From Streptomyces sp. ISL-12 (GTDB taxonomy: Bacteria; Actinomycetota; Actinomycetes; Streptomycetales; Streptomycetaceae): a stretch of 40,701 nt of DNA. Both the position numbers and the translations under genes were made by a program. Positions 1-7,626 of the stretch are shown piece by piece (position 1 is the stretch's first letter; every line of letters begins with the position of its first letter). Location: positions 1-40,701 of the forward strand of contig NZ_JAGGOO010000067.1 in assembly GCF_018614415.1 (NCBI RefSeq), read 5' to 3'. Under the pieces are notes generated by a model. That model was not told the DNA's origin. It ran no database searches and saw only the letters and a list, made by a program, of their open reading frames with translations.

Positions 1-189
1 CGCACCGAACGGGATCAGATCATCGTCGTGGAACGTCACCCCGTACGCGCCCAGCTCCGCCAGACGCCGCACCGACTCGACCGGATCCAGCTCCGGCCGG
101 GTCGCGTCCCCGAACGGGTCCCTGCCCTGCCAGCCAACGGTCCACAGACCGAACGTGAACCTGTCCTCGGGAGTGGGCTGGTAGCTCAT
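1..189 (-). CDS. xylA: Xylose isomerase, N-terminal part (cut by window edge)
   Basis: This is the first 63 codons of a gene that runs off the left end of the window. The protein starts MSYQPTPEDRFTFGLWTVGW and continues through RDPFGDATRPELDP and GAYGVTFHDDDLIPFG, which is the N-terminus of actinobacterial class I xylose isomerase (D-xylose to D-xylulose, cytoplasmic, metal dependent). The family is usually about 390 residues, so only about one sixth is visible. The start is supported by an AAGGAG ribosome binding site at 197-202, 7 bases upstream of the ATG. The gene is divergent from xylB, the next enzyme of the pathway, and the two share a 206-bp regulatory region with an inverted repeat. 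The catalytic residues lie outside the window. Confidence 0.93.
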   Translation of the reverse strand, partial: MSYQPTPEDRFTFGLWTVGWQGRDPFGDATRPELDPVESVRRLAELGAYGVTFHDDDLIPFGA

Positions 190-213
190 GCCGCGGCTCC
201 TTGCTCGCTTGCG

Positions 214-244
214 ACTATTTCGTCATGGCGCTTTACAAATTAGT
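214..244. promoter_or_regulatory. Inverted-repeat operator between xylA and xylB
   Basis: ACTATTTCGT (214-223) and ACAAATTAGT (235-244) are inverted copies matching at 8 of 10 positions, separated by 11 bases. This is the only AT-rich patch in the xylA-xylB gap. Inverted repeats with ACTAA/TTAGT ends and A/T-rich cores are typical targets of ROK-family repressors, and a ROK regulator is encoded at 2052-3260. A -10-like TAGTAT for xylB (241-246) overlaps the right arm, so a bound protein could block transcription. The assignment to that regulator is inference. Confidence 0.55.
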
Positions 245-395
245 ATGCGGACGCATTCCTGGGAAGGGTCAGGGTGTCTCGGAGGAGTGATGTCCGTGTC
301 TTCGCGGTCCTGGCTCCCGAAGCGGAAGCCCGTGGAGACATCCCTGGAGTCCCAGGTCGGAATCGCACAGAGCCGCGGAAAGAGGGAGAAGCCCG

Positions 396-1841
396 ATGTC
401 AGCAGCCGAGGGTCCGCTCGTCGTCGGTGTGGACACGTCCACCCAGTCCACCAAGGCACTGGTGGTCGACGCGGCCACCGGCCGGGTCGTCGCGAGCGGC
501 CAGGCCCCGCACACCGTGTCGTCGGGGGCGGGCCGCGAGAGCGATCCGCGCCAGTGGTGGGACGCCCTGTGCGAGGCCCTGCGGCAGTGCGGCGAGGCGG
601 CGCACGAGGCGGCCGCGGTGTCGATCGGCGGACAGCAGCACGGACTGGTCACGCTGGACGCGCGGGGGGAGCCGGTGCGCCCGGCCCTGCTCTGGAACGA
701 CGTGCGTTCGGCACCGCACGCGCGGCGCCTGATCGAGGAGCTGGGCGGCCCCAAGGCGTGGGCGGAGCGCACGGGCAGCGTCCCCAGTGCCTCGTTCACC
801 GTCACCAAGTGGGCCTGGCTGGCCGAGAACGAGCCGGAGGCCGTCCGCGCGACCAAGGCCGTACGCCTCCCCCACGACTACCTCACCGAGCGTCTCACCG
901 GCGAGGGGACCACCGACCGCGGCGACGCGTCCGGCACCGGATGGTGGGCGGCCGGGACGGAGGCGTACGACGAGGAGACCCTCGCGCGCGTGGGGCTCGA
1001 TCCGGCGCTGCTGCCCCGGGTCGTACGGCCCGGCGAGGTGGCCGGCACCGTACGCGGCGGTCATGACCTGCCGTTCGCCACGGGCACCCTGGTCGCGCCC
1101 GGCACCGGCGACAACGCGGCCGCCGCGCTGGGCCTGGGGGTCAGCCCCGGCGTGCCGGTGATGAGCCTGGGGACGTCGGGGACGGTGTACGCCGTGACGC
1201 GGCACCGGCCCGCCGACCCGACCGGCACGGTGGCCGGTTTCGCCGACGCGCGCGGCGACTGGCTGCCGCTCGCGTGCACCCTCAACTGCACGCTCGCCGT
1301 CGACCGGGTCGCGACGCTGCTGGGGCTGGACCGGGAGGCCGTCGAGCCCTGCGCCGACGTCACGCTGCTGCCGTATCTGGACGGCGAGCGCACCCCCAAC
1401 CTGCCGAGCGCCTCCGGCCTGCTGCACGGGCTGCGGCACGACACGACCGGTGGCCAATTGCTCCAGGCCGCCTACGACGGCGCGGTCCACGCCCTGCTGG
1501 GCGCCCTGGACCTGGTGCTCGGCGCGGACGCCGACCCCTCCGCCCCCCTCCTTCTGATCGGCGGCGGTGCCCGCGGCACGGCCTGGCAGCAGACCGTACG
1601 GCGGCTTTCGGGACGCCCCGTGCAGATTCCCGAGGCCCGGGAACTGGTGGCTCTCGGGGCGGCGGCGCAGGCGGCCGGTCTGCTCACCGGGGAGGACGCG
1701 GCAGCGGTCGCGCGGCGCTGGAACACCGCCGCCGGTCCGGTCCTGGACGCCGTGGAGCGGGACGAGGCGACACTGTCCCGGATCTCCGGCGTACTCTCCG
1801 ACGCGGCCCCGCTGCTGGAGCGGAGCGCGCCCACCAGGTAA
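396..1841 (+). CDS. xylB: Xylulokinase
   Basis: This 481-residue FGGY-family sugar kinase phosphorylates D-xylulose to xylulose 5-phosphate for the pentose phosphate pathway. The N-terminal phosphate-binding motif GVDTSTQSTK is at residues 11-20, SIGGQQHGLV at 76-85 matches the xylulokinase substrate loop, and GTGDNAAAALGLG contains the likely catalytic Asp239. The C-terminal ATPase half includes the glycine-rich LLLIGGGARGTAWQQ. The length is normal for the family. The ATG at 396 follows a GGGAG at 384-388 with 7 bases between. It diverges from xylA, and the shared gap has a ROK-type inverted repeat, so xylose induction is likely. The pairing with xylA makes the substrate call firm. Confidence 0.95.
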   Translation: MSAAEGPLVVGVDTSTQSTKALVVDAATGRVVASGQAPHTVSSGAGRESDPRQWWDALCEALRQCGEAAHEAAAVSIGGQQHGLVTLDARGEPVRPALLWNDVRSAPHARRLIEELGGPKAWAERTGSVPSASFTVTKWAWLAENEPEAVRATKAVRLPHDYLTERLTGEGTTDRGDASGTGWWAAGTEAYDEETLARVGLDPALLPRVVRPGEVAGTVRGGHDLPFATGTLVAPGTGDNAAAALGLGVSPGVPVMSLGTSGTVYAVTRHRPADPTGTVAGFADARGDWLPLACTLNCTLAVDRVATLLGLDREAVEPCADVTLLPYLDGERTPNLPSASGLLHGLRHDTTGGQLLQAAYDGAVHALLGALDLVLGADADPSAPLLLIGGGARGTAWQQTVRRLSGRPVQIPEARELVALGAAAQAAGLLTGEDAAAVARRWNTAAGPVLDAVERDEATLSRISGVLSDAAPLLERSAPTR

Positions 1842-1945
1842 GTACCGCCAGGCGATCGCCACCCGCCGAGGCCGGCCGGCTGGACCCGCCGACGCGCGTG
1901 GCCGCCATGAATCCACCGTGAATCAGCCATGACCCCGCCGAGGGC

Positions 1946-2044
1946 ATCGACCGAGGACGTCGACCGAGAACATCGACGCGCGCATCGACTGAACATCAAC
2001 TGACACACCGACTGATAGATCGACTGACAGACCGACGAGGACTG
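1946..2044. repeat. Degenerate 10-12 bp repeats (ATCGACTGA-like)
   Basis: About 100 bases in front of the ROK gene consist of imperfect repeats of an ATCGACTGA-like unit: ATCGACCGA, GTCGACCGA, ATCGACGCG, ATCGACTGA, ATCAACTGA, ACCGACTGA, ATCGACTGA, ACCGACGAG. Spacing is about 10-12 bases, close to one helical turn. The block occupies most of the xylB to regulator gap and ends at the ribosome binding site. It does not look coding. It could be a multi-site binding region, a replication-slippage product, or only low complexity. Confidence 0.6.
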
Positions 2045-2051
2045 AGGAGGC

Positions 2052-3260
2052 ATGACCGCACCGCCGCACCCCGCGCACCCGGCCGGTCCCGGACGTCCGC
2101 TGCCGGACACCCAGCAGGGCATGCGCCGCCGCAATCTCGCCCGGGTGATGCACACCGTCCGCGCCGAGGGCCGGCTCTCCCGGGCCGCCGTCGCGTCACG
2201 GATCGGGCTGACCCGTGCGGCGGTGTCGACCCTCGTGGACGAGCTCGTCCGTTCCGGCCTGCTGGAGGAGCTGGGGCCCGAGCGGCCGGGACGGGTCGGC
2301 CGGCCCGGATCGGCGCTGGCGGTCAGCGCGAGCGGGCCAGCCGGGATCGGTGCGGAGATCGGTGTCGACCACCTCGCGGTGTGCGCTGTCGATCTGCGGG
2401 GCCGGGTGCGGTCCCGGGCCGTACGCCACGGCGGCAACCGCGACCGCTCCGCCAAACCGGTACTCGAACAGCTCACCGGCCTGGTCCGCCAGGTCGTCGA
2501 CGAGGCCGAGGCGGAGGGCCTGTGGCCGGCCGGGCTGGCCGTGGCGGTACCGGGCCTGGTGGCACGGGACACCCGGACCGTCGTACGGGCCCCCAACCTC
2601 GACTGGCACGACACCGACCTCCGCAGCCTTCTGGCCGTGGACATGCCGCTGACCGTGGACAACGAGGCCAATTTCGGCGCACTCGCCGAACTCTGGCTCG
2701 GTGACGACACGCCACGGGACTTCCTCCATGTCTCGGCCGAGATCGGCATCGGCGCGGCGGTGGTCGTTGACGGGCTGCTGCTGCGGGGCACCCGGGGCTT
2801 CGCCGGTGAACTGGGGCATGTGCCGGTCCACCCCGACGGACCCGAGTGCGCCTGCGGCGGACGCGGCTGTCTGGAGCAGTACGCCGGTGAGGAGGCGGTC
2901 CTGCGGGCGTCCGGCCTGGCACCGGGCGAGAACCGCGTCGGCCAGCTCGCGCAGCGCGCGACGGAAGGCGACGAGCGCGTACGGCACGCCCTGACCGGCG
3001 CCGGTACCGCGCTCGGCATCGCGCTGACCGGCGCGGTGAACCTGCTGGACCCCGAGAGCGTGATTCTGGGCGGTGCCCTGGCCGAACTCGCACCCTGGCT
3101 GCTGCCCGCGCTCCGCGACGAACTGGCCCGGCGCACCGCCGGTCCGGCATGCCCGGTGACCGTGTCCGCCCTGGGACCGCAGGGACCGCTGCTGGGCGCC
3201 GCGCACTCGGTCGTACGGACCGTGCTGGACGACCCGGCGGCGGTCGCGGGAAGGGCCTGA
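2052..3260 (+). CDS. ROK-family transcriptional regulator (XylR-like)
   Basis: This 402-residue protein has an N-terminal winged helix-turn-helix (about residues 28-75; RLSRAAVASRIGLTRAAVST is the recognition region) fused to a ROK sugar-kinase-like domain. The zinc signature of ROK proteins is present as GELGH (His256) and CACGGRGC (Cys266, Cys268, Cys273), and the sugar-binding DNEAN is at 203-207. XylR and NagC-type repressors have this layout. It lies directly after xylB, so regulation of xylA/xylB through the inverted repeat at 214-244 is likely, but Streptomyces ROK proteins also act on other sugar systems. The start is uncertain: GAGGAGG ends one base before the ATG at 2052, and an internal ATG at 2121 would still retain the HTH. 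Confidence 0.88.
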   Translation: MTAPPHPAHPAGPGRPLPDTQQGMRRRNLARVMHTVRAEGRLSRAAVASRIGLTRAAVSTLVDELVRSGLLEELGPERPGRVGRPGSALAVSASGPAGIGAEIGVDHLAVCAVDLRGRVRSRAVRHGGNRDRSAKPVLEQLTGLVRQVVDEAEAEGLWPAGLAVAVPGLVARDTRTVVRAPNLDWHDTDLRSLLAVDMPLTVDNEANFGALAELWLGDDTPRDFLHVSAEIGIGAAVVVDGLLLRGTRGFAGELGHVPVHPDGPECACGGRGCLEQYAGEEAVLRASGLAPGENRVGQLAQRATEGDERVRHALTGAGTALGIALTGAVNLLDPESVILGGALAELAPWLLPALRDELARRTAGPACPVTVSALGPQGPLLGAAHSVVRTVLDDPAAVAGRA

Positions 3261-3353
3261 TCCGGTCCGACCGTCCCAACCTGCCCTGGTCGCCGCCGCT
3301 CGCTCGTCGGCGTTCCGGCACACGGCCGGCCCTCACTCGATCGGGTGGCGGAG

Positions 3354-3380
3354 TTATCCACAGTCGGACGGTTGTCCACC
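3354..3380 (+). promoter_or_regulatory. Two DnaA-box-like 9-mers
   Basis: TTATCCACA (3354-3362) is the exact bacterial DnaA-box consensus, and TTGTCCACC (3372-3380) differs by one base from the TTGTCCACA preferred in Streptomyces. Both are on the same strand, 18 bases start to start. Such clusters outside oriC can titrate DnaA or place a gene under DnaA control. Two boxes could also occur by chance. Confidence 0.4.
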
Positions 3381-3434
3381 GGAAGGCGCCGCTTCTTCCT
3401 GCCCAACCCTCGCTCGCCGTACCGTGATTCACGC

Positions 3435-3469
3435 GGAACGCAGCCGCCACGAGAACGGCGGCCGCGTCC
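3435..3469 (+). terminator. Hairpin downstream of the ROK gene
   Basis: GCCGCC and GGCGGC form the core stem around the loop ACGAGAAC, extended outward by ACGC/GCGT pairs with one mismatch. It lacks a T-run, as many Streptomyces terminators do. It lies 175 bases after the regulator stop, so it could end that transcript. Confidence 0.4.
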
Positions 3470-3683
3470 GCCGGGCCCACCGCCACCTGGAGGAGGGACC
3501 GGGTCGTGACGGTGCTCCCGCGGGTGTGCGCGCCACCCTGAGCACACCACCCTCGTCCGCAACCTCGGCATCCGCGACGCCGTTGGCCCTGCACACGAGG
3601 GCGAACACGTCCACGACGCTCGTCAGCCACGCACGAAAGCCAATGGATTCCCCACCACCCCGAAGCCTGAAAGGCGACTTCTC

Positions 3684-4286
3684 ATGGAACGGACACGACC
3701 GCTCCCCAGCAGACGACGACTCCTCGCCGGCGGCGCCGCCCTCGCCGCCGCCTCTCACACGCTGCTGTCGAACACCCGGGCCGACGCCCGGCCCCAGGAC
3801 GTCGACCACCCGGGCGCCGATTGGCGGCCGGCGAGCGGGTCGAACTACACCCGGTCCAGCCGCCCGCAGGCCTGTCCCATCGACTACGTGGTCGTCCACG
3901 TCAGCCAGGAGACCTACGCCGACACCCTGGCCATCTTCCAGAATCCGCAGAAGAACGTGTCCGCGCACTATGTGGTGCGCTCCTCCGACGGGCACCTGGC
4001 GCAGTGCGTCCGCGAGGCCGACATCGCCTGGCACGCGGGCAACTGGGACTACAACACGCGCAGCATCGGAATCGAGCACGAGGGGTGGGTGGATCAGCCG
4101 GCGTACTTCACCGACGCGCTGTACGCGAGTTCGGCGGCGCTGACCTCGGCGATCTGCGCGAGGTACGGCATCCCCAAGAACCGGGAGCACATCATCGGGC
4201 ACCACGAGGTGCCGGGCAGCGACCACACGGACCCCGGTCCGCTGTGGGACTGGACCCGCTACATCAGACTGGTCGACCTCCTGTGA
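3684..4286 (+). CDS. Secreted N-acetylmuramoyl-L-alanine amidase (Amidase_2/PGRP fold)
   Basis: This 200-residue protein has a twin-arginine-type signal (SRRRLLAGGAALAAAS, residues 9-24) followed by a zinc amidase domain covering about residues 40-195. Likely zinc ligands are His72 (VVVHVSQ), His173 (IIGHHEVPG) and Asp183 (HTDPGP), in the arrangement of AmpD and T7-lysozyme-like amidases. IGIEHEGW (128-135) is the family's conserved strand. The predicted activity is cleavage between MurNAc and L-Ala of peptidoglycan outside the membrane. A GAAAGGCG ribosome binding site precedes the ATG. There is no separate cell-wall-binding domain. It stands alone, with 100 bases to the cellulase promoter, so it is probably a separate unit. 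The domain call is strong and the physiological role is unknown. Confidence 0.9.
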   Translation: MERTRPLPSRRRLLAGGAALAAASHTLLSNTRADARPQDVDHPGADWRPASGSNYTRSSRPQACPIDYVVVHVSQETYADTLAIFQNPQKNVSAHYVVRSSDGHLAQCVREADIAWHAGNWDYNTRSIGIEHEGWVDQPAYFTDALYASSAALTSAICARYGIPKNREHIIGHHEVPGSDHTDPGPLWDWTRYIRLVDLL

Positions 4287-4340
4287 CCCGCGACAGTCCG
4301 GACGGGCCTCCACCCGACCGGAACGGAGCCGCACACACCC

Positions 4341-4369
4341 TTGTCAGGGACATGAACAACTCCTACAGT
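4341..4369 (+). promoter_or_regulatory. Promoter of the endoglucanase-LPMO operon
   Basis: TTGTCA (4341-4346) and TACAGT (4364-4369) are separated by 17 bases, a good match to the vegetative HrdB-type promoter. Transcription would start near 4376, just upstream of the CebR-type palindrome at 4387-4400. Confidence 0.65.
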
Positions 4370-4386
4370 CCCCCCACAACAATGGA

Positions 4387-4400
4387 TGGGAGCGCTCCCA
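4387..4400. promoter_or_regulatory. CebR-type operator
   Basis: TGGGAGCGCTCCCA is a perfect 14-bp palindrome and the exact consensus bound by CebR, the LacI-family cello-oligosaccharide repressor of Streptomyces. It lies between the predicted start of transcription and the endoglucanase start codon, a position suited to roadblock repression relieved by cellobiose or cellotriose. CebR is not encoded in this window. Confidence 0.92.
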
Positions 4401-4448
4401 TCCGCACTCGTCCCCCAACTCAGCCTCCTCCTCAGAGAGGTCCCCCGC

Positions 4449-5579
4449 ATGCGATCGTCCCCCCACCAGGTCACTACCCTGCGCGGCCTCTTCGGAGCGC
4501 TGCTCATGGCCCTCTCCCTCATCGCGGCGCTCGCAACGACCACCGCGCCGGCCAGGGCGGCCGACACCACCATCTGCGAGCAGTACGGCACGGCCACGAT
4601 CCAGAACCGTTACGTCGTCCAGAACAACCGCTGGGGCAGCAGTGCCGAGCAGTGCGTCACCGTGACCGACACCGGCTTCCGGCTGAGCAGAGCGGACGGC
4701 TCGGTGCCGACCAACGGCGCGCCGAAGTCGTACCCCTCGGTCTTCAACGGCTGCCACTACACCAACTGTTCGCCGGGCACCGCACTCCCCGCCCGGGTCG
4801 ACTCCATAGCGAGCGCGCCCAGCAGCGTCTCGTACGGCTTCGTCGACGACGCCGTCTACAACGCCTCGTACGACATCTGGCTGGACCCGACGCCGCGGAC
4901 CGACGGGGTGAATCGGACCGAGATCATGATCTGGTTCAACCGGGTCGGCCCGATCCAGCCGATCGGCTCCCAGGTCGGCACCGCCACGGTGGCCGGGCGG
5001 AACTGGGAGGTGTGGTCGGGCGGCAACGGTTCCAATGACGTCCTGTCCTTCGTCGCCCCGGCGGCCGTCGACAGCTGGAGTTTCGACGTCATGGACTTCG
5101 TCCGACAGGCCGTCTCCCGCGGCCTCGCCGGGAACGACTGGTACCTGACGAGCGTTCAGGCCGGCTTCGAACCCTGGCAGAACGGTGCGGGGCTGTCGGT
5201 CGACGCCTTCTCCTCGACCGTCGTCACCGACGACGAGGAGCCGACCGGTCCCGGCACCCCGGCCGCCTGCGAGGTCTCCTACACCCCGCAGGTCTGGCAG
5301 GGCGGCTTCACCGCGGAGGTCAGAGTCGGCAACACCGGACCGGCGCCCGTGGACGACTGGCGGCTGGCCTTCACCCTGCCTCCGGGGCAGCAGATCACCC
5401 ACGCCTGGAACGGATCGGTGACGCCGGCGACGGGTGCGGTGACGGTGCGCGGCCCGGAGCACGGTACGCGGATCGCTGCAGGCGGCAGCCAGACGTTCGG
5501 ATTCCAGGCCACCTACAGCGGCGCGTTCGCCGAGCCCGACGGCTTCACCCTGAACGGCACCCCCTGCACGGCCCTCTGA
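4449..5579 (+). CDS. celB: Secreted GH12 endo-1,4-beta-glucanase with CBM2
   Basis: This 376-residue secreted cellulase has a signal peptide at residues 1-38 (cleavage after TTAPARAA), a GH12 catalytic domain at about 39-260, a short linker (DDEEPTGPGTPAA) and a family 2 carbohydrate-binding module at about 272-376. The likely nucleophile is Glu158 (NRTEIMIWF) and the acid/base is Glu241 (QAGFEPWQNG). Their spacing of 83 residues equals that remembered for S. lividans CelB. The start at 4449 is preferred because GAGAGG at 4435-4440 precedes it; the upstream ATG at 4386 would begin inside the operator region. The CebR-type box upstream indicates induction by cello-oligosaccharides. The LPMO gene follows after 102 bases with no operator of its own, so the two are probably co-transcribed. 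Confidence 0.94.
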   Translation: MRSSPHQVTTLRGLFGALLMALSLIAALATTTAPARAADTTICEQYGTATIQNRYVVQNNRWGSSAEQCVTVTDTGFRLSRADGSVPTNGAPKSYPSVFNGCHYTNCSPGTALPARVDSIASAPSSVSYGFVDDAVYNASYDIWLDPTPRTDGVNRTEIMIWFNRVGPIQPIGSQVGTATVAGRNWEVWSGGNGSNDVLSFVAPAAVDSWSFDVMDFVRQAVSRGLAGNDWYLTSVQAGFEPWQNGAGLSVDAFSSTVVTDDEEPTGPGTPAACEVSYTPQVWQGGFTAEVRVGNTGPAPVDDWRLAFTLPPGQQITHAWNGSVTPATGAVTVRGPEHGTRIAAGGSQTFGFQATYSGAFAEPDGFTLNGTPCTAL

Positions 5580-5681
5580 CGAGGCTCCGACCGGGACCGA
5601 CCTGGACCGGCCGGAACCACATCAGCGAAAGGACCCGCACCACACCCGACACCAACCAGGAAACAGGAAACTGGAGATTCC

Positions 5682-6767
5682 ATGGCTCGACGCAGCAGAC
5701 TCCTCTCCCTGGCGGCGGTACTGGCCACCCTGCTCGGCGCACTGGGGCTGACCGCCCTCTGGCAGGGCAAGGCGGAGGCGCACGGCGTGGCGATGACGCC
5801 CGGGTCGCGCACCTACCTCTGCCAGCTGGACGCCATCACCGGCACCGGCGCCCTGGACCCGACCAATCCCGCCTGTCAGGACGCACTGGACCAGAGCGGG
5901 GCGACGGCGCTGTACAACTGGTTCGCCGTGCTGGACTCCAACGCGGGCGGCCGGGGCGCCGGTTACGTGCCCGACGGCACGCTGTGCAGTGCCGGCGACC
6001 GTTCGCCGTACGACTTCTCCGCCTACAACGCGGCCCGCGCCGACTGGCCGAAGACCCATCTGACGTCCGGGGCGACGATCCAGTTGCAGTACAGCAACTG
6101 GGCCGCACATCCGGGCGACTTCCGGGTCTATCTGACCGAGCCCGGCTGGTCGCCCACCTCCGAGCTGGCCTGGGACGACCTTCAGCTCATACAGACGGTC
6201 ACCGACCCGCCCCAGCAGGGCTCGCCGGGCAGCAACGGCGGCCACTACTACTGGGATCTGGCGCTGCCCTCGGGCCGCTCCGGTGACGCGCTGCTCTTCA
6301 TCCAGTGGGTGCGGTCGGACAGTCAGGAGAACTTCTTCTCCTGCTCCGACATCGTCTTCGACGGCGGCAACGGCGAGGTGACCGGCATCCGCGGCGCCGG
6401 GAGCACCCCCGAGCCGACCCCGACTCCGACTCCGACCCCGACCGATCCGCCGCACACGGGGTCCTGCATGGCGGTGTACACCGTGCAGAACAGCTGGAGC
6501 GGCGGTTTCCAGGGTTCCGTCGAGGTGATGAACCACGGAACGGAGCCCCGTGCCGGCTGGGCCGTGCAGTGGACGCCCGGTACCGGGACCCGGATCAACA
6601 GTGTGTGGAACGGTGCGCTGTCCACCGGGGCCGACGGTTCCGTCACGGTGCGGAACGTGGACCACAACCGGGTCATAGCCGCGGACGGCAGCGTGACCTT
6701 CGGATTCACCGCGACCTCCACCGGCAACGACTATCCGATCGGGACGATCGGCTGTGTGAACGAGTAG
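5682..6767 (+). CDS. AA10 lytic polysaccharide monooxygenase with CBM2
   Basis: This 361-residue secreted copper enzyme oxidatively cleaves crystalline polysaccharide. The signal peptide ends at Ala33, so the mature protein begins with His34 (HGVAMTPGSRTYLC). That N-terminal His and His143 (SNWAAHPGDF) form the copper histidine brace, and Phe219 (ENFFSC) is the likely axial residue. The AA10 domain covers about 34-235, followed by a PT-repeat linker (241-256) and a CBM2 at about 260-361. The layout and sequence resemble the cellulose-active C1-oxidising LPMO of S. coelicolor (CelS2 type), so cellulose rather than chitin is the likely substrate. A CTGGAGA ribosome binding site precedes the ATG. 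Its position behind the GH12 cellulase fits cooperation in cellulose breakdown. Confidence 0.94.
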   Translation: MARRSRLLSLAAVLATLLGALGLTALWQGKAEAHGVAMTPGSRTYLCQLDAITGTGALDPTNPACQDALDQSGATALYNWFAVLDSNAGGRGAGYVPDGTLCSAGDRSPYDFSAYNAARADWPKTHLTSGATIQLQYSNWAAHPGDFRVYLTEPGWSPTSELAWDDLQLIQTVTDPPQQGSPGSNGGHYYWDLALPSGRSGDALLFIQWVRSDSQENFFSCSDIVFDGGNGEVTGIRGAGSTPEPTPTPTPTPTDPPHTGSCMAVYTVQNSWSGGFQGSVEVMNHGTEPRAGWAVQWTPGTGTRINSVWNGALSTGADGSVTVRNVDHNRVIAADGSVTFGFTATSTGNDYPIGTIGCVNE

Positions 6768-6882
6768 CCGCCCCCGACCCCGGTCGTCCGAAGACGTCCC
6801 GGTAGTCCTGGTGGTCACGAGAGTGCCGGGCAGGACCCGTGGTGTCCGCCGCACGACCATGATCTACTGTGCTCACGACAAT

Positions 6883-6912
6883 GAAGCGCCGCGTGGTCAC
6901 GCGCGGCGCTTC
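6883..6912 (+). terminator. Terminator of the cellulase-LPMO operon
   Basis: GAAGCGCCGCG (6883-6893) pairs perfectly with CGCGGCGCTTC (6902-6912) around an 8-base loop. It lies 115 bases after the LPMO stop codon and before the next promoter region. Confidence 0.7.
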
Positions 6913-7022
6913 CCGTGCGTCCGGCACCGTCGGGTACCTCGTACCGGTCCAATTACCTCACGCGCCGGTTACAAATTGCTCAACCCCTGGTTGCCGGGTG
7001 GTAATGGAGCGACGATAGGGAC

Positions 7023-7412
7023 ATGACTCTGGCCCAGCGTGCCCTGGAGCGACTGCAGGACTGGCCCGACCTCACGGCGGGGCCGGCCAGTTGCGGTACC
7101 GGACAGGCGCTCCGCTCAGTCCGTGACGAGATCGTCCACTTCCACTCGGACCGGGACGTGGACCTGCACCTGACCCAACGGGCCATCCAGCGCTTCCACT
7201 ACGACCTCGGTGGCTCCAGCGCGATCCAGCTGATCCCCGGTTCCCGCTGGGTGACCGTGCACCTGGACTGCGAGACCGATGTCGACCTGCTGATGAGCCT
7301 GGTGAGCATCGCGCTCAAGGCGCACCAGACGTGGCCCGCCGCGGAACCGCCGACCGGCTGCAACTTCCACCGCGTCACGGTGCTGCACCGCGACGGCGTC
7401 CTGGGCGGCTGA
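7023..7412 (+). CDS. DUF5519-like ('luciferase family') protein
   Basis: This small 129-residue soluble protein has no signal peptide and no membrane segment. It begins MTLAQRALERLQDWPDLTAG and contains GTGQALRSVRDEIVHFHSDRD, DVDLHLTQRAIQRF and GSRWVTVHLDCETDVDLLMSLVSIALKAHQ. From memory this matches the DUF5519 proteins often labelled luciferase family in Streptomyces. That label is not evidence of light emission, and no catalytic motif is recognisable. It stands alone between the LPMO terminator and its own strong terminator at 7500-7521, so it is probably monocistronic. The true function is unknown. Confidence 0.7.
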   Translation: MTLAQRALERLQDWPDLTAGPASCGTGQALRSVRDEIVHFHSDRDVDLHLTQRAIQRFHYDLGGSSAIQLIPGSRWVTVHLDCETDVDLLMSLVSIALKAHQTWPAAEPPTGCNFHRVTVLHRDGVLGG

Positions 7413-7499
7413 GAACCCCGAGGGACGGAAACGGCCCGCCTCACCCCGCCCCGGCCGAGGACGCCAACGGCGCACCGCTCCGGGCCACCGCCGCCCGCG

Positions 7500-7521
7500 C
7501 GCACCCGAGGGGGTGCGTTTT
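7500..7521 (+). terminator. Rho-independent terminator
   Basis: CGCACCC (7500-7506), the loop GAGG, GGGTGCG (7511-7517) and then TTTT form a canonical stem, tetraloop and T-run, which is unusual in such GC-rich DNA. It lies 88 bases after the DUF5519-like gene and 105 bases before the next start codon. Confidence 0.85.
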
Positions 7522-7626
7522 ACCGCCCTTCCGCGCGTCTTTGTCGCTCGGCTGCCCCCATGGTCGCCGCGATCTGATGCACTGCTCTCTGATCCCGTGG
7601 AACTGACGGAACATCAGGGAGCGCAT

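Larger units (their letters stand above)
3261..3683. other. Gene-free stretch with hairpin and DnaA-box-like pair
   Basis: This 423-bp gap has no credible coding region. I see a hairpin at 3435-3469 and two DnaA-box-like 9-mers at 3354-3362 and 3372-3380. The remainder looks unremarkable. The amidase promoter must lie in the last part, but I cannot identify convincing -35 and -10 elements. Confidence 0.6.

Noticed and set aside
1923..2153. Minus-strand frame encoding SVDLSVGVSVDVQ-like repeats
   Set aside because: It only reflects the DNA repeats at 1946-2044 and runs into the ROK coding region. No ribosome binding site.
3424..4143. Plus-strand frame covering the amidase start region
   Set aside because: It overlaps the amidase in another frame, has no signal or domain, and its composition is shadow-like.
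6410..6450. CCGACTCCGACT-type tandem repeat
   Set aside because: This encodes the Pro-Thr linker of the LPMO and is a normal feature of such proteins, not a mobile or CRISPR repeat.
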